This document shows positions 1-9,313 of a stretch of DNA of 14,755 nt, in pieces. How positions within the stretch are numbered: position 1 is the stretch's first letter; each line of letters begins with the position of its first letter. The DNA is taken from positions 1 to 14,755 of the forward strand of contig JAJXSV010000029.1 in the NCBI GenBank assembly GCA_021784375.1, read 5' to 3'. Both the position numbers and the translations under genes were made by a program. The stretch is from Actinomycetes bacterium (GTDB lineage Bacteria > Actinomycetota > Actinomycetes > S36-B12 > UBA5976). The notes beneath the pieces are model-generated. The model did not search any database. It had not been told where the DNA came from and saw only the letters and a list, made by a program, of their open reading frames with translations.

Positions 1-156
1 GAAGATCAGGGAGTCGCCGGGGAGCACGAAGCCCAGGAGGATGCCGCACTCCGCGAAGATGACGGCCACGACGCCGTAGAGCGCGTAGTCGCCGAACAAC
101 TTGATCAGTCCGTCACCGGAGAGCCATGTGGGAAGCAGGGCAAGCACGCTCAGCAT
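1..156 (-). CDS. DedA-family membrane protein, N-terminal part (cut by window edge)
   Basis: This is the first 52 codons of a gene read leftwards off the window, starting at the ATG complementary to 154-156. The peptide begins MLSVLALLPTWLSGDG and continues with a region containing GDYALYGVVAVIFAECG and then GFVLPGDSLIF. A hydrophobic stretch carrying an acidic residue, followed by PGDSL, is typical of the N-terminus of DedA/SNARE-associated (VTT-domain) proteins. These are polytopic inner-membrane proteins linked to lipid carrier transport and membrane homeostasis. The rest of the protein, including the second half of the domain, lies outside the window, so completeness cannot be judged. No Shine-Dalgarno is visible; a TAGGCT hexamer six bases upstream of the ATG suggests a leaderless transcript. 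It is divergent from the MFS gene at 225. Confidence 0.8.
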   Translation of the reverse strand, partial: MLSVLALLPTWLSGDGLIKLFGDYALYGVVAVIFAECGILLGFVLPGDSLIF

Positions 157-162
157 GGCGGG

Positions 163-168
163 AGCCTA
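163..168 (-). promoter_or_regulatory. Candidate -10 element of the dedA-like gene (leaderless)
   Basis: Read on the minus strand this is TAGGCT, followed by exactly six bases and then the ATG. It matches the TANNNT form of actinobacterial sigma-A -10 boxes, and the spacing would put the transcription start at the A of the ATG. No convincing -35 was found upstream. Confidence 0.5.
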
Positions 169-212
169 TCCGGCTCGTGTTCGGGGGGCGTTCGGACGAG
201 GGGCGGTTCTGA

Positions 213-218
213 CACAAT
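213..218 (+). promoter_or_regulatory. Candidate -10 element of the MFS gene (leaderless)
   Basis: CACAAT is followed by six bases and the ATG at 225, so transcription would begin at the start codon. A weak -35-like TTCGGA lies at 191-196 with a 16-bp spacer. No purine-rich ribosome binding site precedes the ATG, which fits leaderless translation. Confidence 0.45.
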
Positions 219-224
219 GCCGAG

Positions 225-1454
225 ATGAACGAGTACCGCACCATGTTCCGGAACCCCAGGTTCCGGACCCTCTGGTTCGCGCGGCTCATCTCAAACCTGG
301 GCAACGGCATGTCGCCCACGGCACTCTCCTTCGGCATCCTGGCCCTGCATGGTGCGACGGCCCGCGACCTCGGCCTGGTGCTCACGGCGCAGGCCGTTCC
401 CCTGGTGCTGCTGCTGCCGCTGGGCGGCGTCATCGCCGACCGGCTGCCGCGCGCCGTCGTGATCTCGACGACCGACATGATCCTCGGGGGCTTCGTCGTC
501 ACCAGTGGGACGCTCTTCCTCACCGGCCACGCCACCGTGACGAACATCGCCGCCATCAACGCGGTGTCGGGCGTCCTGCACGCGCTCTGGTGGCCGGCCT
601 TCCCGGGGCTGGTGCCGGCGGTGCTCGGAGACCGCGAACTGCAGCGGGGCAACGCCCTCATCGCCATCGCATCCAACGCCGGGCTCATCAGCGGCGCGGG
701 CGTGGCGGGTGCACTCATCGCCCTGTTCGGCCCCGGAATCGCCATCGTCATCGACGGCGTCACCTTCCTGGTCGCCGGCTGGCTGGTGTTCACCTTCCGT
801 GATGTCGCCAGGGCTCAACCCTCGGGTCGGTCGATGGTGTACGACCTGAACCACGGCTGGCAGACCTTCATCTCCTTCCGCTGGCTGTGGGTGGTGGTCG
901 CCGTCTTCGGGTTCATCATCGGCTGCATCCGGGCCGCCTTCGATGTCGGCGGTCCCGTGCTCATGAAGCTGCGCTTCGATGGGCCCACGAGCTGGGCCCT
1001 CATCCAGACCGCGCAGGCGGTCGGCTTCCTGGCTGGCGCCATGCTCGCCGCCCGCATCCGGCCGGCCCGGCCGCTCGTGTACTGCCTGCTGGTGTCCGCG
1101 GTGATCCCCGCTTACATGGTCGCCATGTCCGTGCCGCTGCCGGTCCCAGTGCTCGCCGGTTTCGCCTTCGGGCTCGGCGTCTGCTTCGAGCAGTGGGGCG
1201 TCATGTGGGGTACGGCGATGCAGACGCACATCCCGCGGGAGGCGCTTTCGAGGGCTTCGGCGTTCGACGCCATGGGCTCGCTGCTGTTCGCTCCCGTGGG
1301 CCTGGCGGTGGCCGGCCCCATCATCGCCGCCTTCGGGCTGCATGCGCTGTTCGTCGGTGCGGCCGGGGTCACGATCGCGCTGCTGCTCCTGCCGCTGCTC
1401 GAGCCCGAGGTGCGCAACCTGCGTTGGAAGGACCCGGAGCCGGAGCCTGCCTGA
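225..1454 (+). CDS. MFS transporter, exporter-like
   Basis: A 409-residue polytopic membrane protein of the major facilitator superfamily. The first half starts MNEYRTMFRNPRFRTLWFAR, a short charged N-terminus leading into the first helix. Residues 67-78 (GGVIADRLPRAV) sit between helices 2 and 3 and fit the MFS motif A (GxxxDRxxRR-like). About twelve hydrophobic segments follow, with a charged central loop around residues 192-220. Length and layout resemble EntS-type or macrolide-efflux-type drug:proton antiporters, but nothing in the sequence fixes the substrate. The start at 225 is preferred because a -10-like hexamer lies six bases upstream and family proteins begin just before the FRNPxFRxLW element. 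The gene converges on the tetR-like gene with only 8 bp between stop codons. It may be unrelated to the MMPL pump further on. Confidence 0.85.
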   Translation: MNEYRTMFRNPRFRTLWFARLISNLGNGMSPTALSFGILALHGATARDLGLVLTAQAVPLVLLLPLGGVIADRLPRAVVISTTDMILGGFVVTSGTLFLTGHATVTNIAAINAVSGVLHALWWPAFPGLVPAVLGDRELQRGNALIAIASNAGLISGAGVAGALIALFGPGIAIVIDGVTFLVAGWLVFTFRDVARAQPSGRSMVYDLNHGWQTFISFRWLWVVVAVFGFIIGCIRAAFDVGGPVLMKLRFDGPTSWALIQTAQAVGFLAGAMLAARIRPARPLVYCLLVSAVIPAYMVAMSVPLPVPVLAGFAFGLGVCFEQWGVMWGTAMQTHIPREALSRASAFDAMGSLLFAPVGLAVAGPIIAAFGLHALFVGAAGVTIALLLLPLLEPEVRNLRWKDPEPEPA

Positions 1455-1462
1455 CGCAGCGC

Positions 1463-2050
1463 TCAGTCCTTGCGGATCGCCTGCAGGCCGGCGAGGAGGA
1501 ACTGCATGACGGCGGTCCGCGCCAACTCGGCGTCGACGCCGTCTGCGAGCAGCGCCTCGTACTCGGAGATGCTCGCCGCCGCCGCCGTCACCGCGATCCG
1601 CACGAAGGGGTCGCTGGGCTTGCGGCCCAGTTCCTTGGCCAGTGCCTTGGAGCCGATCGTCAGAGCCTTCTCCATCTCCACCGAGTGCAGGCCCTGCAGA
1701 CCGGGGTTCACCGCGAACATGCGCACGCGACGTGCTCGCAGGCCCGGATCCGCTGCCTCGTCCTCGAGCCGCAACCACTGCTCGAAGGTCGACGCGAGCG
1801 GCTCATCGCGCTTGCGTGCCCTCAGCAGGGTGACGATGCGTGATGCGCTCTCATTGGCACCGTGCATCACGATGTCGATCTTGCTCGCAAAGTACGTGAG
1901 CACCGTGCGCGGTGAGACATCGGCTGCCTCCGCGATCTCGTCGATGGTGGTGTGCTCGAAACCGCGTTCCGTGAACAGTTGCAGCGCGGCCTCCTCGATG
2001 GCCGCACGACGACGTGCCTTCGAGCGCTCGCGCAGGGAATCCTCGGACAT
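1463..2050 (-). CDS. TetR-family transcriptional regulator
   Basis: A 195-residue repressor-type protein. The N-terminus (RERSKARRRAAIEEAALQLF, about residues 7-26) is the first helix of a TetR DNA-binding domain. The helix-turn-helix is at about residues 34-58, with the typical TIDEIAEAADVSPRTVLTYF pattern and the following ASK. The C-terminal part, from about residue 65, is a helical ligand-binding and dimerisation domain with no recognisable ligand signature. The start chosen (ATG complementary to 2048-2050) is the one immediately preceding the helix; the reading frame stays open further upstream but would run through the operator. It is divergent from the MMPL transporter, and a near-perfect 24-bp inverted repeat lies between them. 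The simplest inference is that it represses that transporter and itself. No Shine-Dalgarno is seen; TATGTT six bases upstream of the ATG suggests a leaderless mRNA. Confidence 0.93.
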   Translation of the reverse strand: MSEDSLRERSKARRRAAIEEAALQLFTERGFEHTTIDEIAEAADVSPRTVLTYFASKIDIVMHGANESASRIVTLLRARKRDEPLASTFEQWLRLEDEAADPGLRARRVRMFAVNPGLQGLHSVEMEKALTIGSKALAKELGRKPSDPFVRIAVTAAAASISEYEALLADGVDAELARTAVMQFLLAGLQAIRKD

Positions 2051-2056
2051 GACCCA

Positions 2057-2062
2057 AACATA
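2057..2062 (-). promoter_or_regulatory. Candidate -10 element of the tetR-like gene (leaderless)
   Basis: Minus-strand TATGTT is followed by six bases and the ATG. The operator repeat at 2074-2097 covers the region where a -35 would lie (TGGACT, 2082-2087, with a long 19-bp spacer), which fits autorepression. Confidence 0.5.
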
Positions 2063-2073
2063 CAGGGTGCTGC

Positions 2074-2097
2074 ATATTTGCAGTCCACTGCAAATAT
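2074..2097. promoter_or_regulatory. Inverted-repeat operator, probably for the divergent TetR-type regulator
   Basis: The left arm ATATTTGCAGT (2074-2084) is separated by CC from the right arm ACTGCAAATAT (2087-2097). The arms are exact reverse complements over 11 bp. It is the most AT-rich element in this GC-rich neighbourhood. It lies between the divergent tetR-like and MMPL genes, 23 bp from the repressor start codon and 35 bp from the transporter start codon. TetR-family dimers commonly bind such palindromes that overlap both promoters. Binding is inferred, not shown. Confidence 0.85.
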
Positions 2098-2102
2098 CTG
2101 GG

Positions 2103-2108
2103 TATGCT
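2103..2108 (+). promoter_or_regulatory. Candidate -10 element of the MMPL gene
   Basis: TATGCT lies five bases right of the operator. A -35-like TTGCAG (2078-2083) falls inside the left operator arm with a 19-bp spacer, so a bound repressor would block polymerase. The predicted start near 2115 gives a short leader carrying AAAGG (2121-2125), seven bases before the ATG at 2133. Confidence 0.5.
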
Positions 2109-2132
2109 GGGCCGTCTACGAAAGGCAGATCC

Positions 2133-4346
2133 ATGGCCCGCCTCCTGTACCGCCTCGGCGCCACCGCGTTCCGGCAACGCATCGCATTCGCCCTCATCTG
2201 GCTGCTGCTCCTTGTCGGCGCCGGCATCGGAGCGAAGACGCTGGGCGGCACGCTGTCCACGAGCATGAGCATCCCCGGGCAGGAATCGACGGTCGCACTC
2301 GACCTCATGGGGCAGCGCTTCGGTGCAGCCAGCAAGGGTGCGACGGCACAGGTCACCTTCGAGGCGACCGGTTCCGTCACCGATCCGATGAATGCTGCCG
2401 CCATCATGAAGGACGTCGCCACGCTCGCGAAGCTGCCGGGCGTCGTGGCCGCGAGCAACCCGCTCGACCCGGCGGCACCGAGCGTCTCGCGCGACCGCCG
2501 TGCTGCCATCAGCACCGTGCACTACGCGGTCGTGGGGGACAGCATGCCCAAGGCGCAGAAGACCGCGCTGGTGAACGCCGTGGCCGCCTTCGGCACGCCG
2601 AACCTGCGGGTCGCCGTCACCGGCCAGGCCTCCGAGAACCGGGTGCCGAGCGTGGCTGGCCCCCGCGAGATGCTCGGCCTGCTCGTCGCCGTCATCGTGC
2701 TGCTCGTCACCTACGGCTCACTCGCCGCTGCCGGCATGAACCTGGTCACCGCGATGGTCGGCGTGGGCCTCGGCTCGCTGGGGACCGTCATCGCCTCCGG
2801 GTTCACGACCCTGCAATCGACCACGCCCATCCTCGGCCTCATGCTGGGGCTGGCGGTCGGCATCGACTACGCGCTGTTCATCTTCGCCCGCTTCCGGCAC
2901 GAGCTTCGCGTGGGCAACGACCCGGATGAGGCCACCGCCATGGCGGTCGGCACCGCCGGTTCCGCGGTGCTCACCGCCGGCCTCACCGTGGTCATCGCCC
3001 TGTCGGGACTGTTCGTTGCCGGTCTGCCGTTCCTCACCCAGATGGGCCTCGCCGCCGCTGGCACCGTGGTCATCGCCGTCCTTGCGGCGCTGACCCTGGT
3101 GCCCGCAGCACTCGGGTTCATGGGATACCGCGCGCTCCCGCGTCGCGAGCGCGCATCCGCGAGAGAGCTCGCCGCCCGCCATGTGCACGATGAGCACCGT
3201 GACGAGCCGGTTGCGCGTGGCTTCGTCGCCGGCTGGGCCGACAGGGTGACCGGCCGCGGTTGGGTGGCGCTGTTGGCCGGCGTCATCGTGCTCGCCGCGC
3301 TCTCGGTTCCGGTGCTCTCCATGCGCACCACACTCGCCCAGGAGGCCGCTCCGGGCACGACCCAGGCACAGGCGGATGCCGTCATCGCGCGCCACTTCGG
3401 CGCCGGGATGGCCGGTCCCCTCATCGTGCTCGTGGATGGTGCGGGTGCGGTGGAGCGTGCCGCCGTCATCGCCAAGGCAGCATCGTCGCTCCCCGACGTG
3501 CGCTATGTCCTGCCACCGGTCCCGTCGCCGACGGGGACGTCCGCGCTCGTCACGGTCATCCCGGGGTCGGGGCCCAGCGCCCAGTCGACGGTCGACCTCG
3601 TGGGCAGGTTGCGCCACGACTTCCAGACCGCGGGTGGGCCCAGGGTCTACGTGACCGGCACCACCGCGGTCAGCGTGGACGTCACGCAATCGTTGAACCA
3701 TGCCCTTCCCATCTATCTCCTGCTGGTCGTCGGGCTGGCATTCCTCCTGCTGGTGCTCGTGTTCCGGTCACTCCTCGTGCCGCTGGTCGGTGTGCTCGGC
3801 TTCCTGCTCACCGTCGGTGCGACCTTCGGCTCGACCACCGCGGCATTCCAGTGGGGCTGGCTCTCGGATCTCCTCGCGGTGCCGTCGGGCCCGCTCATGA
3901 GCCTGATGCCGATCATGGTCATCGGCATCCTCTTCGGACTCGCGATGGACTACCAGGTGTTCCTCGTCTCGCGCATGCATGAGGCGCACGCGCACGGTGC
4001 GCACCCGCGCGATGCCGTGACCTTCGGATTCCGCCAGGCGGCGCCCGTCGTGATCGCAGCCGCGAGCATCATGTTCGCGGTGTTCGCCGGCTTCATCGGG
4101 AGCAAGGAGGCCATGATCAAGCCCATTGCCTTCGCGCTCGCCTTCGGCATCCTGTTCGACGCGTTCATCGTGCGCATGGTGATCGTGCCGGCGTCGCTCT
4201 CGCTCATGGGTGGGGCAGCCTGGGCCCTGCCCCGCTGGCTGCGCTGGCTCCCCGAGCTCGACGTCGAAGGCGCCGCACTCGAGCGTCGTTTCCACGTCAC
4301 CGGTGGACTGAAGCCGGACGGGCAGGTCCCTGCGCGCAGCCGCTGA
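2133..4346 (+). CDS. MMPL-family (RND superfamily) transporter
   Basis: A 737-residue integral membrane protein with the duplicated RND/MMPL layout. Each half has one N-terminal helix (about 18-36 and 395-415), an extracytoplasmic domain, and a cluster of five helices (about 180-330 and 545-700). The conserved Asp-Tyr pairs of MMPL proton relay helices are present in both halves: GIDYALF (D245, Y246) followed by FARFRHEL, and AMDYQVF (D606, Y607) followed by SRMHEAH. Characterised MMPL proteins export lipids or lipophilic compounds in actinobacteria; the substrate here is unknown. It lacks the large C-terminal cytoplasmic domain of the long mycobacterial MmpL proteins, and its length fits the shorter actinobacterial MMPL exporters. 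The ATG at 2133 has AAAGG upstream, and MARLLYRLG is a usual start for the family. An open frame reaches further upstream through the divergent repressor but is not plausible as coding. Regulation by the adjacent TetR-type protein is likely. Confidence 0.93.
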   Translation: MARLLYRLGATAFRQRIAFALIWLLLLVGAGIGAKTLGGTLSTSMSIPGQESTVALDLMGQRFGAASKGATAQVTFEATGSVTDPMNAAAIMKDVATLAKLPGVVAASNPLDPAAPSVSRDRRAAISTVHYAVVGDSMPKAQKTALVNAVAAFGTPNLRVAVTGQASENRVPSVAGPREMLGLLVAVIVLLVTYGSLAAAGMNLVTAMVGVGLGSLGTVIASGFTTLQSTTPILGLMLGLAVGIDYALFIFARFRHELRVGNDPDEATAMAVGTAGSAVLTAGLTVVIALSGLFVAGLPFLTQMGLAAAGTVVIAVLAALTLVPAALGFMGYRALPRRERASARELAARHVHDEHRDEPVARGFVAGWADRVTGRGWVALLAGVIVLAALSVPVLSMRTTLAQEAAPGTTQAQADAVIARHFGAGMAGPLIVLVDGAGAVERAAVIAKAASSLPDVRYVLPPVPSPTGTSALVTVIPGSGPSAQSTVDLVGRLRHDFQTAGGPRVYVTGTTAVSVDVTQSLNHALPIYLLLVVGLAFLLLVLVFRSLLVPLVGVLGFLLTVGATFGSTTAAFQWGWLSDLLAVPSGPLMSLMPIMVIGILFGLAMDYQVFLVSRMHEAHAHGAHPRDAVTFGFRQAAPVVIAAASIMFAVFAGFIGSKEAMIKPIAFALAFGILFDAFIVRMVIVPASLSLMGGAAWALPRWLRWLPELDVEGAALERRFHVTGGLKPDGQVPARSR

Positions 4347-4458
4347 CGCTGAGGCGACGCGGACGCACACGCGGGGTGGAGGTCGGCTGACACCGGCACA
4401 GCGTGCGCGGATGGTCAGGATCGGCGGGCGCAGTCTGGGCAGCGGCGGCGACGCGTGC

Positions 4459-4464
4459 TTTGAT
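4459..4464 (+). promoter_or_regulatory. Weak candidate -10 element of the dinB-like gene (leaderless)
   Basis: TTTGAT is followed by six bases and the ATG at 4471, the same geometry as at four other genes here. The second position is T instead of the conserved A, so the match is weak. No ribosome binding site is visible between it and the start. Confidence 0.3.
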
Positions 4465-4470
4465 GACGGG

Positions 4471-4905
4471 ATGGAAGACGAAATCCGCGACCGCCTCATC
4501 GGGTCCGTGGGGCGCCTGATCGCCAGGGCGGGCTCCTCCCGGCCGGTCCCCGGCGAGTGGACGCCGGGCACGGTCCTCGGTCATATCGCCGAGGTCGATG
4601 AGCAGGTGTGGCTGGTGCGCCTGAACCTCATGGTGCACGCGGCGCGCAAGGCCGAGGATCCGCCACGGTTCCAATGGTGGGAACCGGATCCGGTTGAGAC
4701 GGCCGTCCGCTACGAGGGTTGGGAGTTCGAGGACTGCGCGCAGCGAGTGCTCGAGGCGCGCGTGAACCTGGTGTGGCGGCTGCGGGAGCTCACCGCAGAG
4801 GACTGGCATGCCCGGGCCATGCACTCGACGTGGGGCGAGGTCGACGTGCGCGGGCTCCTCCAGCACGTGTTCAACCACGACGACGAGCACCTGGCCAGCC
4901 TCTAG
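4471..4905 (+). CDS. Small DinB-like putative metal-binding protein
   Basis: A 144-residue, mostly helical soluble protein. It shows features of the DinB/YfiT four-helix-bundle family: WTPGTVLGHIAEVDEQ with H38 in the first conserved segment, and a C-terminal HVFNHDDEH in which H132, H136 and H140 are spaced four apart. In characterised family members three histidines of this kind bind a divalent metal, and members include thiol transferases that use bacillithiol or mycothiol. Here no activity can be assigned. The protein is close to the minimum family length and ends just after the last histidine. An in-frame ATG at 4411 would add twenty residues that do not look conserved, so 4471 is preferred; a weak -10-like hexamer six bases upstream supports it. 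It stands alone between the MMPL gene (124-bp gap) and the aldolase gene (220-bp gap). Confidence 0.75.
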   Translation: MEDEIRDRLIGSVGRLIARAGSSRPVPGEWTPGTVLGHIAEVDEQVWLVRLNLMVHAARKAEDPPRFQWWEPDPVETAVRYEGWEFEDCAQRVLEARVNLVWRLRELTAEDWHARAMHSTWGEVDVRGLLQHVFNHDDEHLASL

Positions 4906-5011
4906 CGAGCCCTCGCCCTCCCCGGGCCGACCCCCATCGCTGTCCGGGGTCATCTTCCGAGGCGCCCTGCATTGGCGCGCCAAGGCGCTGGTGCGGGGGC
5001 GGGTGGCGCCC

Positions 5012-5029
5012 ACGGGTCGGACGGCCCGT
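5012..5029 (+). terminator. Small hairpin downstream of the dinB-like gene
   Basis: ACGGGTC (5012-5018) can pair with GGCCCGT (5023-5029), seven pairs including one G-U, around a 4-nt loop. There is no U-tract and it lies about 107 bp after the stop codon, so it could equally belong to the aldolase promoter region. Confidence 0.25.
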
Positions 5030-5052
5030 TACGCACGACGAGCGGCATCTGG

Positions 5053-5058
5053 AACAAT
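5053..5058 (+). promoter_or_regulatory. Weak candidate -10 element of the aldolase gene
   Basis: AACAAT, with TTACGC at 5029-5034 as a poor -35 (18-bp spacer). It would give a leader of roughly 60 nt before the ATG at 5126. It is the best AT-rich hexamer I see in the 220-bp gap, but the match to consensus is poor. Confidence 0.3.
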
Positions 5059-5125
5059 GTGCGCGCGTCCACACTGTGGCGGCAAGCCCGCGGCTCCATC
5101 GGAGCCACCTAACTATGGAGACAGC

Positions 5126-7738
<2,613 letters not shown>

Positions 7739-7745
7739 TCGCACG

Positions 7746-7789
7746 GGCGGCGCTACCGCTCATGCAGCAGTGACCGGTGGCGCGCTGCC
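7746..7789 (+). terminator. Imperfect hairpin after purA, possible terminator
   Basis: GGCGGCGC (7746-7753) can pair with GCGCTGCC (7782-7789), with one G-U. An inner ACCG/CGGT stem (7755-7758 with 7775-7778) stacks inside with small bulges. It starts seven bases after the purA stop. There is no U-tract. Confidence 0.35.
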
Positions 7790-7860
7790 GTCCGCATTGC
7801 GGTGCCAGCCGCTCCTCGCGCAGCAGCACTTCGCACCTGCGCATGCCCGACGCTGCTGCG

Positions 7861-7866
7861 TACGCT
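7861..7866 (+). promoter_or_regulatory. Weak candidate -10 element of the aminotransferase gene
   Basis: TACGCT fits TANNNT and lies 23 bp before the start codon at 7889. It would give a short leader with the AAGGAG site at 7878-7883. No -35 is recognisable at a normal distance. Confidence 0.3.
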
Positions 7867-7888
7867 CCGAGCGGATCAAGGAGTGAGC

Positions 7889-9226
7889 ATGTCGAATCCC
7901 GCCGAGGGCCAGGCCATCTACGAGATGGATCGCGAGCACGTCTTCTACTCATGGAGCGTGCAGGGCAGCATCAAGCCGCTCGTCATCGAGAGCGGTCAGG
8001 GCTCGTATGTCTGGGACTACGACGGAAACCGCTATCTCGACTTCTCGTCGCAGCTCGTCAACACGAACATCGGCCACCAGCATCCGAAGGTGGTGAAGGC
8101 GATCCAGGAGCAGGCGGGCCTGCTCACCACCATCTCGCCTTCGCACAGCAACAAGGCGCGTGCGGAGGCGGCCAAGCGCATCAGCGATCTCGCACCCGCG
8201 AACCACAAGAAGGTCTTCTTCACGGTCGGCGGCGCGGAAGCCGTTGAGAACGCCGTGCGCGTGGCACGCGTGAAGACGGGCAAGCGCAAGGTGCTTGCGG
8301 CCTACCGCTCGTACCACGGCAACACCGGCTTCGCCATCAACCTGACCGGCGAACCCCGACGCTGGGCCAACGAGTACGCGCACGACATCGTCCACTTCAT
8401 GGGCCCCTACCTGTATCGCAGCGAGTTCCACTCGACCTCGATCGAGGAGGAGGGCGAGCGCGCACTCCGGCACCTCCACGACATCGTCATGTACGAGGGC
8501 GCGGAGACGATCGCAGCCATCATCATCGAGACGGTCATCGGCACCGCCGGCATCATCCCGCCGCCCCCGAACTACCTGGCCGGGCTGCAGAAGCTCTGCC
8601 GCGACAACAACATCGCGTACATCGCAGACGAGGTCATGGCCGGCTTCGGACGCACCGGCGAGTGGTTCGCGTACCAGAACTACGGTGTCGAGCCGGACAT
8701 CATCTGCTTCGCCAAGGGCGTGAACTCCGGCTATGTGCCGCTCGGTGGCATCAGTATGAGCACCGAGTTCTCGGACTACTTCGAGGACAAGTTCTACCCG
8801 GGCGGCCTCACCTACAGCGGGCATCCGCTGGCGTGCGCCGCTGCGGTCGCGACGATCGACGCCATGAAGGAGGAGCGCATCGTCGAGAACGCCAAGCTGA
8901 TCGGTGAGACGGTGATGGGCCCCATGCTCAACAGCCTGGCCGAGCGTCACCCCATCATCGGCGAGGTGCGCGGGCTCGGCTGCTTCTGGGTCCTGGAACT
9001 GGTGAAGGACCGCAAGACGCGCGAGGAACTGGCGCCCTACGGCGGCTCCTCACCGGCCATGGCGGAACTGGGGGCCGAATTGCGCAAGCGCGGCCTCATG
9101 ATGTTCCTCTCGGGCAATCGGGTGAACGTCGTGCCACCGCTCGTCATCACCGACGTGGAGGCCAAGGACGGCATCGCCCGCATCGACGACGCCCTCGCCG
9201 TCATCGACAAGTACTACGAGGGCTGA
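7889..9226 (+). CDS. Class III PLP-dependent aminotransferase, substrate unknown
   Basis: A 445-residue fold-type I aminotransferase of the ornithine/omega-amino-acid (class III) family. Seen in order are YVWDYDGNRYLDFSS (40-54), GHQHPKVVKAI (62-72), FTVGGAEAVENAVRVAR (111-127), the cofactor-stacking region SYHGNT (141-146), IADEVMAGFGRTG (245-257) with D247 contacting the pyridine nitrogen, and ICFAKGVNSGYVPLGG (272-287) with K276 as the lysine forming the Schiff base. The family moves amino groups from omega-amino acids or amines (beta-alanine, taurine, GABA, polyamines) to pyruvate or 2-oxoglutarate. I cannot tell which applies, and the aspartate aminotransferase label often given to such proteins is only a family name. 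AAGGAG at 7878-7883, five bases before the ATG, sets the start; an earlier in-frame ATG at 7802 would add unconserved residues. It lies between purA and purD, with a hairpin after it. Confidence 0.93.
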   Translation: MSNPAEGQAIYEMDREHVFYSWSVQGSIKPLVIESGQGSYVWDYDGNRYLDFSSQLVNTNIGHQHPKVVKAIQEQAGLLTTISPSHSNKARAEAAKRISDLAPANHKKVFFTVGGAEAVENAVRVARVKTGKRKVLAAYRSYHGNTGFAINLTGEPRRWANEYAHDIVHFMGPYLYRSEFHSTSIEEEGERALRHLHDIVMYEGAETIAAIIIETVIGTAGIIPPPPNYLAGLQKLCRDNNIAYIADEVMAGFGRTGEWFAYQNYGVEPDIICFAKGVNSGYVPLGGISMSTEFSDYFEDKFYPGGLTYSGHPLACAAAVATIDAMKEERIVENAKLIGETVMGPMLNSLAERHPIIGEVRGLGCFWVLELVKDRKTREELAPYGGSSPAMAELGAELRKRGLMMFLSGNRVNVVPPLVITDVEAKDGIARIDDALAVIDKYYEG

Positions 9227-9234
9227 GCCGGCGC

Positions 9235-9263
9235 CGCACCCGCACCAGCCTGCCGCGGGTGCG
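9235..9263 (+). terminator. Hairpin terminator candidate after the aminotransferase gene
   Basis: CGCACCCGC (9235-9243) is the exact reverse complement of GCGGGTGCG (9255-9263), with an 11-nt loop, starting nine bases after the stop codon. No U-tract follows. It separates this gene from the purD promoter. Confidence 0.55.
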
Positions 9264-9301
9264 CCGTCCGACCCTCGACGAGGGGCCGCCGCGGGGGCAA
9301 T

Positions 9302-9307
9302 TAGACT
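9302..9307 (+). promoter_or_regulatory. -10 element of the purD operon (leaderless)
   Basis: TAGACT is followed by exactly six bases and the GTG start of purD at 9314. Transcription is predicted to begin at the start codon. There is no purine-rich ribosome binding site in the six bases between. A recognisable -35 at normal spacing is absent. Confidence 0.6.
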
Positions 9308-9313
9308 CTGCGG

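Noticed and set aside
291..1778. A 495-codon minus-strand frame across the MFS gene and the 3' part of the tetR-like gene
   Set aside because: The peptide is low-complexity and rich in Gly, Arg, Asp and Glu. It lies antisense to the MFS gene and runs through the end of the tetR-like gene in another frame, so it is a shadow of composition.
1470..2132. An upstream extension of the MMPL frame through the tetR-like gene
   Set aside because: It is antisense to a convincing TetR protein and crosses the operator. The ATG at 2133 has a ribosome binding site and the usual MMPL N-terminus.
2051..2515. An upstream extension of the tetR-like frame into the MMPL gene
   Set aside because: It would put the promoter and operator inside the coding region and add over 150 unrelated residues before the normal first helix.
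7802..7888. A 29-codon N-terminal extension of the aminotransferase
   Set aside because: The added residues are cysteine- and alanine-rich without family match, and AAGGAG correctly precedes the ATG at 7889.
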